Shown here one piece after another: positions 17,022-25,835 of a stretch of 64,000 nucleotides of DNA. This DNA comes from Phycisphaerales bacterium. Its GTDB lineage: Bacteria > Planctomycetota > Phycisphaerae > Phycisphaerales > UBA1924. The translations under genes and the position numbers were made by a program. The number at the start of each line of letters is the position of its first letter. The stretch's first letter is position 1. The stretch is from positions 439,130-503,129 of the forward strand of contig JAJDDF010000011.1 of assembly GCA_029260455.1 (NCBI GenBank), written 5' to 3'. A model generated the notes under the pieces. That model was not told the origin of the DNA, searched no databases, and was given only the letters and a program-made list of their open reading frames with translations.

Positions 17022-17057
17022 GGAGCGGCTTTCTTTTTCTTCTTCACCCCATCAGAG

Positions 17058-17100
17058 TTCTTCTCTGTGCCCTCTGTGTCCTCTGTGGTGAGTCTTCTTC
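17058..17100. repeat. CTCTGTGTCCTCTGTGGTGA-type dispersed repeat
   Basis: TTCTCTGTGCCCTCTGTGTC followed by CTCTGTGGTGAGTCTTCTTC lies between convergent genes. The same element, often reverse-complemented as CACAGAGGCGCAGAGGACAC, occurs near 5557, 29530, 29586 and 30322, always just after a gene end. Confidence 0.7.
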
Positions 17101-18336
17101 TTACTTCTTCATTCTTCCAAGCCGCTCGATCGCTGCGTGCAACGTCGCCTCGGTCTTGCAAAACGCGAATCGCAGCAGTGATCTGCCGAGTTCGGGCCGC
17201 GTATAGAACACACTCGGCGGGATGGTGGCGACGCCAACGTGATCGATCAGGTAATCACACATCGCCATGTCATCTGCAAGCCCAAGCCGGTGCGAAACGG
17301 CCGTGTGATCCGCCAGAATGAAATACCCGCCCGCGGGCCTTGCAAAAGCGAAACCAAGGCTCTCCAGAGCATCTGCCAGCAGATCGCGCTGTGCGCGAAA
17401 CGTGTCTGCCAGTTGGCCATAGTAACTGTCGTCCACACCCAGCGCGACCGCCGCCGCATGTTGCAAAGGCGTTGCCACCGCAAATGTCAGAAATTGATGT
17501 GCAGCGCGCACGCCCGCGGTCAGTTCCGGACAGGCAATCGCCCAGCCAATCTTCCACCCGGTGAGTGAAAACGTTTTGCCAAGACTGTTGAGCGTCACGG
17601 TGCGGTCCGCCATGCCGTTGTATGTCGCAAGGCGTACATGTTTCGCCTGCGGATTGAAGGGGTCCCGATAGACGAGGCGGTCATACACCTCATCGGTGAT
17701 CGCGATCAGGTCGTTGTCGCAGCAGAGCGTTGCGATGGTGTGCAGTTCATCACGCGAAAAGACTTTGCCGGTGGGGTTGTGGGGCGTGTTGAGGAGGATC
17801 GCGCGCACACCAGGCTGCGCTGCTGCATGGGCCAACTCGTCCGGATCAAAGGCGAAGTCGCCCCCGGGTGAACGATGGAGACTCACCGCGATCAACTCCG
17901 CCCCCGCCAGCGCAAGGCACGCAAGGTAAGAGTCATAGAACGGTTCAAAGATGATGACCTTTTCGCCCGGGTTGATCAGCCCGAGGATGGTCGCCGCGAT
18001 CGCCTCGGTGCACCCGGCGGTGACTGTGACCTGGGTCGCATGGTCGATCGGGGTCTTGGCATCTTCGCGCCAACGGTCGGCAATGGCCTTCGTCAGCACC
18101 GGCAGCCCGCCCAGTGGGGCGTACTGGTTGGGATGGTCAAAAATGGCCTTCGCCGCGGCCTCCTTCACGAAGTCCGGGCCCTCAAAATCCGGGAAGCCCT
18201 GGCCCAGATTGATGGCTTGGGCGGCGAGGGCCTTGCGGGAAATTTTGGCGAAGACGGTGGTGCCAAAGGGTTGGAGGCGATCTGCCGTTCTCACCACGGG
18301 TGTGGCAATGGGTTGTTGAGTCGAGTCTGGGTCCAT
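17101..18336 (-). CDS. PLP-dependent class I/II aminotransferase (kynurenine/methionine aminotransferase-like)
   Basis: Cytosolic pyridoxal-phosphate aminotransferase, 411 residues from the chosen start. Fold type I features are present: INLGQGFPDFEGP near the N-terminus, the substrate/PLP loop NTPHNPTGKVF, ITDEVYDRLVY with the PLP-contacting Asp and Tyr, and the Schiff-base lysine in LNSLGKTFSLTGWKIGW. These fit the subgroup with kynurenine-oxoglutarate and methionine (YbdL-like) aminotransferases; the amino acid used is inference. The start at 18336 (MDPDSTQ) was preferred to the frame's first ATG at 18549, which would run through the divergent mdh start and its ribosome site. Confidence 0.85.
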   Translation of the reverse strand: MDPDSTQQPIATPVVRTADRLQPFGTTVFAKISRKALAAQAINLGQGFPDFEGPDFVKEAAAKAIFDHPNQYAPLGGLPVLTKAIADRWREDAKTPIDHATQVTVTAGCTEAIAATILGLINPGEKVIIFEPFYDSYLACLALAGAELIAVSLHRSPGGDFAFDPDELAHAAAQPGVRAILLNTPHNPTGKVFSRDELHTIATLCCDNDLIAITDEVYDRLVYRDPFNPQAKHVRLATYNGMADRTVTLNSLGKTFSLTGWKIGWAIACPELTAGVRAAHQFLTFAVATPLQHAAAVALGVDDSYYGQLADTFRAQRDLLADALESLGFAFARPAGGYFILADHTAVSHRLGLADDMAMCDYLIDHVGVATIPPSVFYTRPELGRSLLRFAFCKTEATLHAAIERLGRMKK

Positions 18337-18489
18337 ATCACCGCCAAGTGTTGCAATGTCAGCACGCAAGGGTACATGCACAGCTGGCGAAGCGTTCGCA
18401 GGAGTGTGGGCAGGTGCGAGCTTCGGTAGAATCCTTCCCCCGGTGTTCGAGAGACGACCCGGTGAAAAGACTTCAAGGAGGACGGCAAT

Positions 18490-19440
18490 ATGCAGCGGGC
18501 GAAACTTTCCATCATCGGTGCGGGCAACGTTGGCGCGACCTGTGCGCACTGGGCAGCGGCGAAAGAACTCGGCGACATCGTGCTGCTCGATATCCCGGAC
18601 AAAGTTGGTGTCGCCAAGGGCAAGGCGCTTGACCTTGCGTGTTGTGCGCCGATGGAACGCTTCGATGCCAACATCATTGGCACAAGTGATTACACAGATA
18701 TTGCAGGGTCAGATGTTGTCATTGTGACAGCGGGCCTGCCGCGCAAGCCGGGCATGAGCCGCGATGATCTGATCAATACCAATGTAAAGATTGTCGCGAG
18801 TGTGTCAGAGCAGATCAAGACCCATGCGCCGAATGCGGTGGTGATTCTGGTGTCGAACCCACTTGATGCGATGGTGTACACGGCGTGGAAGGTGACGGGC
18901 TTTCCGACGAATCAGATTGTCGGGCAGGCAGGGTGTCTGGATGTGGCGCGCTACAGCGCGTTTCTTGCTGAGAAGCTGGGATGCTCGGTGGAAGATATCG
19001 TTGCTTTGCTCATGGGCGGGCATGGTGATGACATGGTGCCTTTGCCGCGTTACACGAGTGTGCATGGCATTCCGATCACGGAACTGCTCGATGATGCGAC
19101 GATCAAGGAATGTTCCGATCGTGCCAAAGTGGGCGGCGGCGAAGTGGTGAAACTGATGGGCACGAGTGCGTATTACGCGCCGGCGTCCGGATCCGTACAA
19201 ATGGCCGAAGCGATCATCAAGGACAAGAAGCGCATCCTGCCCTGTGCGGCGTACTGCGATAGTGAATACGGCGTGGGCGGCTATTTCGTGGGCGTGCCGT
19301 GCGTACTCGGCTCGAATGGCGTTGAGAAGATCATTGAGGTGAAACTCGACAATGATGAGCGCACATTGCTCGATGAATCGGTGAGCCATGTGAAAGATCT
19401 CGTCGGTATTGTGCGCAAGGCCTTCCCGGAACTTGGGTGA
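18490..19440 (+). CDS. mdh: Malate dehydrogenase (LDH-like type)
   Basis: TCA-cycle NAD-dependent oxidation of malate to oxaloacetate in the cytosol. At 316 residues, it belongs to the lactate-dehydrogenase-like malate dehydrogenases. Visible are the Rossmann motif IIGAGNVGATCAHW, the substrate loop LPRKPGMSRDDL (Arg in position to select a dicarboxylate), VSNPLDAM, CLDVARYSAF and the catalytic His in MGGHGDDMVPL. The start is preceded by AAGGAGG at nine bases. It is divergent from the aminotransferase, sharing a 153-base promoter region; TAGAAT at 18427-18432 is a possible -10. Confidence 0.94.
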   Translation: MQRAKLSIIGAGNVGATCAHWAAAKELGDIVLLDIPDKVGVAKGKALDLACCAPMERFDANIIGTSDYTDIAGSDVVIVTAGLPRKPGMSRDDLINTNVKIVASVSEQIKTHAPNAVVILVSNPLDAMVYTAWKVTGFPTNQIVGQAGCLDVARYSAFLAEKLGCSVEDIVALLMGGHGDDMVPLPRYTSVHGIPITELLDDATIKECSDRAKVGGGEVVKLMGTSAYYAPASGSVQMAEAIIKDKKRILPCAAYCDSEYGVGGYFVGVPCVLGSNGVEKIIEVKLDNDERTLLDESVSHVKDLVGIVRKAFPELG

Positions 19441-19531
19441 GGGTTCTGGGCCACGCTCAGATGGCTCTGGACAGTGATTCTCATGTCCGTCCTCCAATCG
19501 AATATGATGTTCCGGGGGGTACGGTGGGGTA

Positions 19532-20017
19532 ATGCCAGCACTTGAATGGGTCCAATGTCAGGAATGTGGTCGGCGTCATCGGTGGCGCGTCGAACTTGCC
19601 AACACAAGTGTTGCGTGCGGGTGCGGTGCGAAAGTGGAGATGCCCGATCTGGAAGCCTTCAAGGCCGCCCAAGGGCGCGATCCCGATGCCACCTCGGCGG
19701 GCTCCACAACATCACTGATTGTGACAGATGAACCGGAGCGCGTGCAGGAAGGGAATCTGCAAGCGTACCACGGCAGGGGGGCCGGGCTCTGGGGGATGAG
19801 CACTTTGGCGACGTTCGTGTTCTGGTTCGGCTTGGCGCTGGCGGGATTCTTCTTTGCCGTGCATGCGCTCATCGTGCAGGCCATTTGGTCTTTTGTCGGT
19901 ACGGCGTTGTTCGGGCCCGTGCCCTTCTTCAAGACCTGGCAGTGGTACAAGCGCTGGCTGCGCGGTCGGCCTCTTTCTGTAGCGATTGATGAAGAGTTGA
20001 ATCGCGGCGCACGGTAA
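19532..20017 (+). CDS. Zinc-ribbon plus transmembrane protein of unknown function
   Basis: Unrecognised 161-residue protein. Residues of about 6-36 hold a four-cysteine cluster (CQECGRRHRWRVELA...CGCGAKVE) consistent with a zinc ribbon. A low-complexity linker follows, then one long hydrophobic region near residues 88-120 (STLATFVFWFGLALAGFFFA...) that may be a hairpin of two helices, and a basic tail. It differs from the CGYDLRGL ribbon proteins elsewhere in the window. It ends 92 bases before the convergent xer gene, which is flanked by a terminator. Confidence 0.6.
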   Translation: MPALEWVQCQECGRRHRWRVELANTSVACGCGAKVEMPDLEAFKAAQGRDPDATSAGSTTSLIVTDEPERVQEGNLQAYHGRGAGLWGMSTLATFVFWFGLALAGFFFAVHALIVQAIWSFVGTALFGPVPFFKTWQWYKRWLRGRPLSVAIDEELNRGAR

Positions 20018-20044
20018 GTCGCGCGGTCACTTCTACAGTTTCAC

Positions 20045-20076
20045 AAAAAAGAAAAAGGCCCGCACGTGTGCGAGCC
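20045..20076 (-). terminator. Intrinsic terminator of the xer recombinase gene
   Basis: On the minus strand GGCTCGCAC and GTGCGGGCC-type arms (20076-20057) pair with one G-U and are followed by TTTTTCTTTTTT (20056-20045). It starts 33 bases past the recombinase stop. The stem with A-tract could also act weakly for the convergent gene at 19532. Confidence 0.75.
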
Positions 20077-20109
20077 CTTTCCCATTCCACTGTTTTATGC
20101 CGAGCCTGG

Positions 20110-21141
20110 TTAGCTGGCTTCGGCCCGCGGATGTGCATCGTCATACGCATCGCGGAGGCGCTGCGTCGTGAGATGCGTATAGGTCTGCGTGGTTGAGAGT
20201 GACTGATGACCAAGCAGTTCTTGCACAGAGCGAAGGTCGGCGCCATTATCAAGCAGGTGCGTTGCAAACGAATGGCGCAAGGTGTGGGGGCTTACAGAAG
20301 GGTCAAGTCCGACCTGGCGCAGGTACTTATCAAGCTTGCGGCGGACGGACCGCGATGACAAGCGTCCGGCGTGCTTATTGATGAAGAGGGCAGCATGTTC
20401 CTTGGTCCATGCGGGGGCGTAGCGTTCATCGTTGACGAGCACGTTCATGTAATGTCGGATCGCGGTGAGTGCATGGCTGCCAAGGGGCACAACGCGCTCC
20501 TTCTTGCCTTTGCCACGGATGCGCAGGGCTTCAGCGGATTCATCCATGTCGTCGACATTCAGATCGACAAGTTCCGAGACCCGGATGCCCGTGGAATACA
20601 GCGTTTCAAGCATCGCGCGGTCGCGCGCACCGAGCACATCCTGATCATCTGGGGCGGCGAGCAACTGTTCGACCTGCTCAACGGTGATGGCTTTGGGCAG
20701 GCGCTTGCTTTGGCGTGGCGTGCGGATCATGATCATCGGGTTCGCGTTGACAAGGTGGTGCTTGAGGGCCCACTTGTAGAACGAGCGCAGCGTTGCGATT
20801 TTCCGGGCCATCGTCGCCGGGGAGTAGTTCTGGTCGGCGAGAAAGCTCAGATAGGTGCGCACTTCATCTGCGTTTGATTTACAGATGCGCACCGTGGCGC
20901 TCTTGGGACCAATCGAACCCGCGACATCGCCTCCCTCGGGCACACCATTGGTCTTGATGCGTTCAAGGGTCTGGCGCTCTGCTTCGAGATCGGGTTCGAT
21001 GCCCATCTCATCAAACACCCACTCGGCGTATTGGCGCAGGTCGGCGCCGTAGCACCGCGCGGTGTAAGGCGAGAAGTGGCGCTCGTCGGTCAGGTACGAG
21101 AGAAATGCCCCGACAATGGGCAGGTTCGCATGGTTTGTCAT
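20110..21141 (-). CDS. xerC: Tyrosine recombinase XerC/XerD family
   Basis: Site-specific recombinase, probably one of the pair that resolves chromosome dimers at dif; C versus D cannot be told from sequence alone. From the start at 21141 it has 343 residues. The N-terminal core-binding SAM-like domain is FLSYLTDERHFSPYTARCY. All catalytic residues are present: Arg187 in STGIRVSEL, Lys in RGKGKKERVVPL, His286 and Arg289 in HTLRHSFATHL, His312 in LLGHQSL and the nucleophile Tyr321 in TQTYTHL. A 35-residue insertion in the N-domain (about 52-88) explains the length above the usual 300. Upstream ATGs at 21228 and 21210 would add a Pro-rich leader (MPIPVPTPVPTALRP). Confidence 0.88.
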   Translation of the reverse strand: MTNHANLPIVGAFLSYLTDERHFSPYTARCYGADLRQYAEWVFDEMGIEPDLEAERQTLERIKTNGVPEGGDVAGSIGPKSATVRICKSNADEVRTYLSFLADQNYSPATMARKIATLRSFYKWALKHHLVNANPMIMIRTPRQSKRLPKAITVEQVEQLLAAPDDQDVLGARDRAMLETLYSTGIRVSELVDLNVDDMDESAEALRIRGKGKKERVVPLGSHALTAIRHYMNVLVNDERYAPAWTKEHAALFINKHAGRLSSRSVRRKLDKYLRQVGLDPSVSPHTLRHSFATHLLDNGADLRSVQELLGHQSLSTTQTYTHLTTQRLRDAYDDAHPRAEAS

Positions 21142-21211
21142 GGTGCGGGCTCCAGCGGTCGCAATTGGCCGCAGTGCAGTGGGAACGGGTGTGGGAACGG
21201 GAATTGGCATG

Positions 21212-21388
21212 TCACTTCTCGTTTTCATAGCCGGTCGATCCGGCCTTCGGGGTGCGCAGAATCACGACATCGCCGCTCGCACGGTGATGCGCAACAGAGG
21301 TCAAATTGGGATCGAGTGTGAACACTCGTCGGATCCCTTCAATCACGCGCCCGTTGAGCGTGATTCGGGACTCCGAGTCACACGTCAG
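21212..21388 (-). CDS. Possible small ORF with a non-ATG start between the lipoprotein and xer genes
   Basis: This frame fills the gap between the two genes. It could start at CTG 21388, overlapping the lipoprotein stop as CTGA, or at GTG 21346. The 44-58 codon product (LNGRVIEGIRRVFTLDP...) has high G/C at third positions like real genes here, but no ribosome site or recognised family supports it. Confidence 0.2.
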   Translation of the reverse strand: MTCDSESRITLNGRVIEGIRRVFTLDPNLTSVAHHRASGDVVILRTPKAGSTGYENEK

Positions 21389-22170
21389 CGGGCTGAGGCC
21401 TGTTCCTGCTTTACCTGGGGTGACAGTCGGTTGCGCTCGTGTTCGAGCAGCAATGAAGTCACCTGGAAGCAGGCGAACTTTTCGAATTCCGACATGCTCT
21501 TGAGATACTTCTCGGCACCCATGGCGCTGGTTGGGTCGTGACGACCTTCTGCGTATTGCTTTACCTTGCAACGCACTTCGTTGGAGGCACCATCGAGTTG
21601 AATGGAGACAGAAGAAATGGGCCCGGTGCCACTGTCAATACTCATTGCAGTGGAGGCGGTTGTCATCGCGACCGGATCAAGCATTGCGCTGTCCTGCATG
21701 GCACCGCCATTGTGAAACAGCACAAGGTTGAGACCAATCTGCGGCGGGTGATACGGTTGCCAGCTTGTGACTGATCCCACAACAATGGCATCGACATCCA
21801 GCGCCGATGCCAGCTTGCGTGCATCGCCCGGCGTCATCACCGACGACATCTTGAGCGCCCGCATCGCGTTGATCGTGCGATTGACGGGCAACGCCGAGAT
21901 CCCCTTCACTTCCGTAAGCTGGTTGCGAAGGGTGTCTGCAAGGGCGAGTTCATTGGCAAGGCTTGTGCCGCTTTCATTGCGAAGAGGAGCGACGGCCCAG
22001 ATGACATCATGACCATTGCCATAAGGGGCAAGGAGTCCGATGGGCATCGGGTCGGGCTTGTGCAACATGTTGCACGAGGTGCACATGAGGCCCAGCGCAA
22101 GGATCACCCCGGCCCGCGCCGCAAAGTGGGCGCGAGAGAACATGCGAAATTCGGTTTCCATGGCGTCCAT
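21385..22170 (-). CDS. Putative lipoprotein with TolB N-domain-like fold
   Basis: Exported protein of 261 residues, not assigned to a named family. The N-terminus has a basic and hydrophobic segment ending LGLMCTSC, plausible as a lipoprotein signal with the second Cys modified. The mature part begins with a Pro-rich linker, then VIWAVAPLRNESGTS, LADTLRNQLTEVKGISALPVNRT and LDVDAIVVGSVTSWQPY. This order recalls the alpha/beta domain found at the N-terminus of TolB and in small outer-membrane lipoproteins that sense or scaffold; that is inference. The C-terminal part includes a conserved-looking EKYLKSMSEFEKFACFQV. Start could be 22170 or the ATG at 22161. It follows the TolB-like gene by 112 bases on the same strand. 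Confidence 0.6.
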   Translation of the reverse strand: MDAMETEFRMFSRAHFAARAGVILALGLMCTSCNMLHKPDPMPIGLLAPYGNGHDVIWAVAPLRNESGTSLANELALADTLRNQLTEVKGISALPVNRTINAMRALKMSSVMTPGDARKLASALDVDAIVVGSVTSWQPYHPPQIGLNLVLFHNGGAMQDSAMLDPVAMTTASTAMSIDSGTGPISSVSIQLDGASNEVRCKVKQYAEGRHDPTSAMGAEKYLKSMSEFEKFACFQVTSLLLEHERNRLSPQVKQEQASAR

Positions 22171-22282
22171 GCCTTCCTCGTCGGCTCCGCCGGACGGGTT
22201 CGAAAATGCTGTGCCCCGGCGTCAATGCCGAAGCTTCGAAAGCGCTGTCGAGGTCTTTCTCCTCAACGGCGCGTTGCAGTTA

Positions 22283-23623
22283 TTACTCTTTCGGCACAGG
22301 GACCGTCGCAAGCCCTGTTTCGCTTGGTGGCATCTCCCCAGCGGCAAGAATTGCCTGTTCCGGGCCAAGACTCCAGATGTTGTCCACACCAGAACGGTCA
22401 GACACGAAATAGATGCGCCCATCGGGGCCCCAGGTGGGCATCACATTGACGAATGACCCACCGGTCAGGTTGGTCCGCCCGCTGCCATCGACGGCCTGAA
22501 TCCAGATGTCAGCAAAATCCGGCTTGGTGTCGGCGTCAGGGTGAAGTGATTGGAACACGGTGGCGAAGGCGACATAGCGCCCATCCCATGACCACGTCGG
22601 GTTGATGATCGCTGCGACACTTGATGAGGCGATTTCTGTGGGACGCAGCGCTTCGCCGCGTTCGTAATCAATCGTCCACACACTGAAGAACCGATCGCCC
22701 CGATCGCGTGAGCGCTGGAACATGATGAGATTGCCATTGGGCTGCCATTCAGGGAAGAGTCCGTAGGTGAGATAGGTCATGTTGCCCGGCACGTCGGCGT
22801 CGATGGTCCAGAGTTCCCATCGGTCTGAGGTTTCGCCAAGTCTGCAAAAGGCAATGGTGCGCCCATCGGGTGACCATGACGGATGCAGTTCCTGTGCGGT
22901 GTCATTTGTGATCTGCACGGCTTGGCCGCCGTCGATGCTCATGAGATAGATATCCCATGATCCATTGCGATTGCTAGCAAATGCGATGCGCTGCCCATCG
23001 GGGCTTATCGCGGGCATCACATCGTGGGCGGGGTCGGAAGTGAGTTGAGTAATTGCGGTGCTGCCAATAGTGGATGAATAGATGTCCGCAGTGGGGCGGT
23101 GCCGTGTTGAAGAAAAGACATAAAAATCCCCACCGGGAGCGATCTCGGGGTCAAAATCCACTCCGACTTCTGCAAAGGAGATGTGCCGGATGTTTTCAGC
23201 GGCATCGGGCAGCGCCTCAGCGATGCCGCGGGTGGACTGCGCGTTTGGCACATTGCCGTAGAGGCCAAAGAAGGGCGCAGTGTCGAGGCCCATCGGCATG
23301 GGCGTATTGGACATTGCATCTGGGAAGGCCATGGATGACGAGAGAATCTCATTGTCCAGACCGTTGGGCATTGCACTGGCAAAGGGGTCGCGATCGGCGT
23401 GAGGCATGTTGGGCACTATTAGATCGTGCGGAAGAATAGCCATCGCAGCGTTGCTCGTGGCGTTGTCATTGTCGGCGTATTGCATTGTGCATGTGGAACT
23501 GTCGTTATTGAGCGCAAAGGGCCAGTGCGAGTGCGTGCATCCCGATGATGCAAGAAGCATCGCCAAGGGAATTGCACAGAGTGTGATGCGGCCTAGGGTG
23601 CGGGTGAAGTTGCGCATGGTCAT
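22283..23623 (-). CDS. TolB-like WD40/PD40 beta-propeller lipoprotein
   Basis: Exported lipoprotein of 446 residues. A ribosome site GGAG precedes the start by eight bases. The signal peptide ends with the lipobox LASSGC (Cys near 29). After a disordered linker, residues of about 160-430 form a six-bladed propeller of PD40 repeats: ISPDGQRIAFASNRNGSWDIY, WSPDGRTIAF, WQPNGNLIMFQRS, WSWDGRYVAFATV and WGPDGRIYFVSDRSGV. This is the fold of the Tol-system protein TolB, but there is no TolB N-domain within the same chain; the neighbouring lipoprotein may supply a similar domain. No pal, tolA or tolQR lie nearby. A role in envelope integrity or substrate sensing is inference. Confidence 0.78.
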   Translation of the reverse strand: MTMRNFTRTLGRITLCAIPLAMLLASSGCTHSHWPFALNNDSSTCTMQYADNDNATSNAAMAILPHDLIVPNMPHADRDPFASAMPNGLDNEILSSSMAFPDAMSNTPMPMGLDTAPFFGLYGNVPNAQSTRGIAEALPDAAENIRHISFAEVGVDFDPEIAPGGDFYVFSSTRHRPTADIYSSTIGSTAITQLTSDPAHDVMPAISPDGQRIAFASNRNGSWDIYLMSIDGGQAVQITNDTAQELHPSWSPDGRTIAFCRLGETSDRWELWTIDADVPGNMTYLTYGLFPEWQPNGNLIMFQRSRDRGDRFFSVWTIDYERGEALRPTEIASSSVAAIINPTWSWDGRYVAFATVFQSLHPDADTKPDFADIWIQAVDGSGRTNLTGGSFVNVMPTWGPDGRIYFVSDRSGVDNIWSLGPEQAILAAGEMPPSETGLATVPVPKE

Positions 23624-23965
23624 CTCTCCAGTTCCTTCCCGGGCACGTGTTGATGGTGCCCGATGCGTTGTGAAACCTCAGGGCCCTGAGCTTCACATGT
23701 GCACGCACCTGGCGTCCGATGCCCCGGTGTTGCACAGAAAATCGCGATGTTCGTGGCGGTCCCCGCCAATGCCGGTGTTCGCGCATGTGGACCTCAGATG
23801 AGATATGTGCTGCGCGGACGTCCTCTATTCGGACGTTGTGGGGGGTGACCTGAGGAGAAGGTCCGGACTTTGACTCTCAGCTTTGGGGGATGAGCTGCGC
23901 AACACCGCATCAGCAGGGGAACAGGGATAATTATCGGGCTGTTGAGAGGTATCCGAGAGTCCGGA
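23624..23965. other. Intergenic region upstream of the TolB-like gene
   Basis: This 342-base stretch shows no supported gene. It holds a perfect 14-bp palindrome CTCAGGGCCCTGAG (23677-23690), a GGCGG/CCGCC hairpin near 23755-23767 and several TCCGGAC-type half-sites between 23812 and 23970. It must contain the promoter of the TolB-like gene and the 3' end of the ANTAR regulator transcript. Confidence 0.5.
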
Positions 23966-24571
23966 TTATTCGGTAACGGTTGCGGGCTCTTCGATGAGTT
24001 CGCGAGCCAGATCGGCAATCGAGCGCCGGGCGTTGCGGGAGGCCCGCTGGAGGTAGCTGTGGGCCTCAGCTTCTGACATGCCCTCGGCTTCCACAAGTTT
24101 CCATTTGGCACGTTCGATGATTCTGCGATTGGCAAGGTTGTCTTCGAGTTGCGAGACCTGACTCTGCAGTTCGAAGGTGCTCCCGGCGCGAGCCCACGCG
24201 ATTGCAATTGCGATGCGCAAACTGTCAGTCGTGACTGGCTTGAGTATGAAGCCGAAGATGCCCGTTTCCTGCGCTCTATGGACATAGTCATCATCAGAGA
24301 AGGCGCTGACGATGATGCAGGGAAGTTTCAGGTCATTCCAGAGGGCGTGCGCTATTTCGATGCCATCACGCCCGGGCATTCGAATATCAAGAAGCGCAAT
24401 ATCCGCGCCATCATTGTGGGCGAGAGCAATAGCGGCATCGCCATCGGTGACGGGGCCAACCACGTCGTAGCCCAGTGCGGCGAGACTCGTTTCGAGACCG
24501 GCAGCGACGAGGTGCTCATCGTCAGCAACCAAAACGCGGCGCGGCCCATCTGGTGCGTGTGAAGTGGTCAT
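23966..24571 (-). CDS. Response regulator with ANTAR RNA-binding domain
   Basis: Two-component output protein that probably acts on RNA, not DNA. The start at 24571 (MTTSHAPDG) is supported by GGAG eight bases before it; the longer frame from 24613 is not. Of 201 residues, 11-125 are a receiver domain: acidic pair Asp17-Asp18, phospho-acceptor Asp62 in ALLDIRMPG, Ser89 in VSAFSD and Lys111 in ILKPV. A short coiled coil then leads to the ANTAR domain near 140-195 (RRIIERAKWKLVEAEGMSE, AHSYLQRASRNARRSI). In known cases such domains bind paired stem-loops in leader RNA and block termination. No histidine kinase is nearby and the target is unknown. Confidence 0.88.
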   Translation of the reverse strand: MTTSHAPDGPRRVLVADDEHLVAAGLETSLAALGYDVVGPVTDGDAAIALAHNDGADIALLDIRMPGRDGIEIAHALWNDLKLPCIIVSAFSDDDYVHRAQETGIFGFILKPVTTDSLRIAIAIAWARAGSTFELQSQVSQLEDNLANRRIIERAKWKLVEAEGMSEAEAHSYLQRASRNARRSIADLARELIEEPATVTE

Positions 24572-24599
24572 TTGGTGCTCCAATGATCTCTTCTTCGGT

Positions 24600-24630
24600 C
24601 CAACCCACCTCATATGGTGGTTATTGTAGC
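24600..24630 (-). promoter_or_regulatory. Possible promoter and inverted repeat before the ANTAR regulator
   Basis: On the minus strand TACAAT (24628-24623) resembles a -10 box; no clear -35 is seen. CCACC/GGTGG around ATATGA (24620-24605) lies between it and the start and could be an operator. Weak evidence. Confidence 0.25.
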
Positions 24631-24674
24631 ACAGAATACAAAAATACTGGCACAGGGCAATCCATTTTGGTGTT

Positions 24675-25829
24675 CTAATCGAGCCAATCTTTGGTCTTCA
24701 GGCGTTCCGGGACATACGTCTCTGTGACGTAGGAGATGTCTTTGGTGATGAGTGATTCAACTTCCATTTTAAAGCCTGAATCGAGCATTATTTTGATTTC
24801 TTTCTGCCAGTGTTTTTTACCCTCAAACCAGGGGTAGGCAGCGATTTCCTTCGCCCTCTTGATGTCGTTGTCAGTGAGGGCGATCTGGACATCGTCGGAG
24901 AGGCCGCAGGCTTTGTAGTCCTTGGAGCGGATGCCGAGGAAGCGGGCATCGGGAATCGCAAGGCGTTCAGATTCGAAAGCCAGCGAAATCGAGCCCTGCT
25001 TGATGACAGAATAGATGTAGTGCCCCCATGGATCGCAATCGAGCAGGCAGATGACCGGCAGCTTGAGTTCATCATGGAGCCTGCGAAGCATGCGCCGAAC
25101 GCCGCGCGGCGGCTGGCCGCCACCCTCCGTGAGAATGCAGTTGTGCTTTTCCCAGAAGCGATCTTCGTTGAAGCGCGACCACACGGTGTTCTTCTCGCAG
25201 TGCAGGATGAACTTTGCTTCGCACTTGCCGAACTGAATGACATCCGGCTCGACGATTGAAGGAATCGCATAGCCGCCGGAGCCCATCTTGCGGCAGTTGA
25301 TTTCATCACCAGAATCGATAAGCGTGATGTTGCCGACCATGGTGCCGGCCTTCTTGGCAAAGATGTGCAACTCTTCGCGGAGGGAACTCAGCGCGACTTC
25401 AAGGTCTTCGAGCACACCATCGGATTCGGTCTGCTCGGCGAATGTTTTTTCTTTCGTCCCCGCGACAGTGTGCAGGCCTTTATAGAACATACCGCGCAGG
25501 GAAAGTGTTTTGTCTGCTGCAATGAGTTCTTTGACCGAGCTTGCGTGCAGGCAGGTCTGCATGAACTGCTTGGCCTGGTTGAGATTGAAGAGCTGGCGCT
25601 CGGAGGCGTTGTCGCCCATTTCGAGAATGCCGCGTTTTTTGTTCCAGTTGGTGTTGGAGCGCGAGCGCGTGGGGATTTCGATGCGGGGTTCGGCACCCGC
25701 GAAGGCACGTTTGGCGACATCGTCTGCGAGGGCGATGATCTTGCGATCGGTGAGGACATCGCGGTCGGCGGCGTTTGCGGTCTTGGCGCGCGATGTGGTT
25801 GTTTTCTTGGTGGTGCGTTTTTTGGCCAT
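24675..25829 (-). CDS. top6A: DNA topoisomerase VI subunit A (Spo11-like)
   Basis: Cleaving subunit of the type IIB topoisomerase, which makes ATP-dependent double-strand passages to relax or decatenate DNA. At 384 residues, it has a basic leader, a winged-helix/CAP domain with the catalytic tyrosine (Tyr116 in SLRGMFYKGLH), and a Toprim domain with its acidic residues in LHCEKNTVWSR and LLDCDPWGHYIYSVIKQGS. The Asp-x-Asp-Pro-x-Gly spacing matches archaeal TopoVI-A and eukaryotic Spo11. The gene starts six bases after the stop of the B subunit, so the two are co-translated. TopoVI is typical of archaea and plants and uncommon in bacteria. Lys/Arg-rich N-terminal 20 residues may bind DNA. Confidence 0.9.
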   Translation of the reverse strand: MAKKRTTKKTTTSRAKTANAADRDVLTDRKIIALADDVAKRAFAGAEPRIEIPTRSRSNTNWNKKRGILEMGDNASERQLFNLNQAKQFMQTCLHASSVKELIAADKTLSLRGMFYKGLHTVAGTKEKTFAEQTESDGVLEDLEVALSSLREELHIFAKKAGTMVGNITLIDSGDEINCRKMGSGGYAIPSIVEPDVIQFGKCEAKFILHCEKNTVWSRFNEDRFWEKHNCILTEGGGQPPRGVRRMLRRLHDELKLPVICLLDCDPWGHYIYSVIKQGSISLAFESERLAIPDARFLGIRSKDYKACGLSDDVQIALTDNDIKRAKEIAAYPWFEGKKHWQKEIKIMLDSGFKMEVESLITKDISYVTETYVPERLKTKDWLD

Positions 25830-25835
25830 GGGTGG

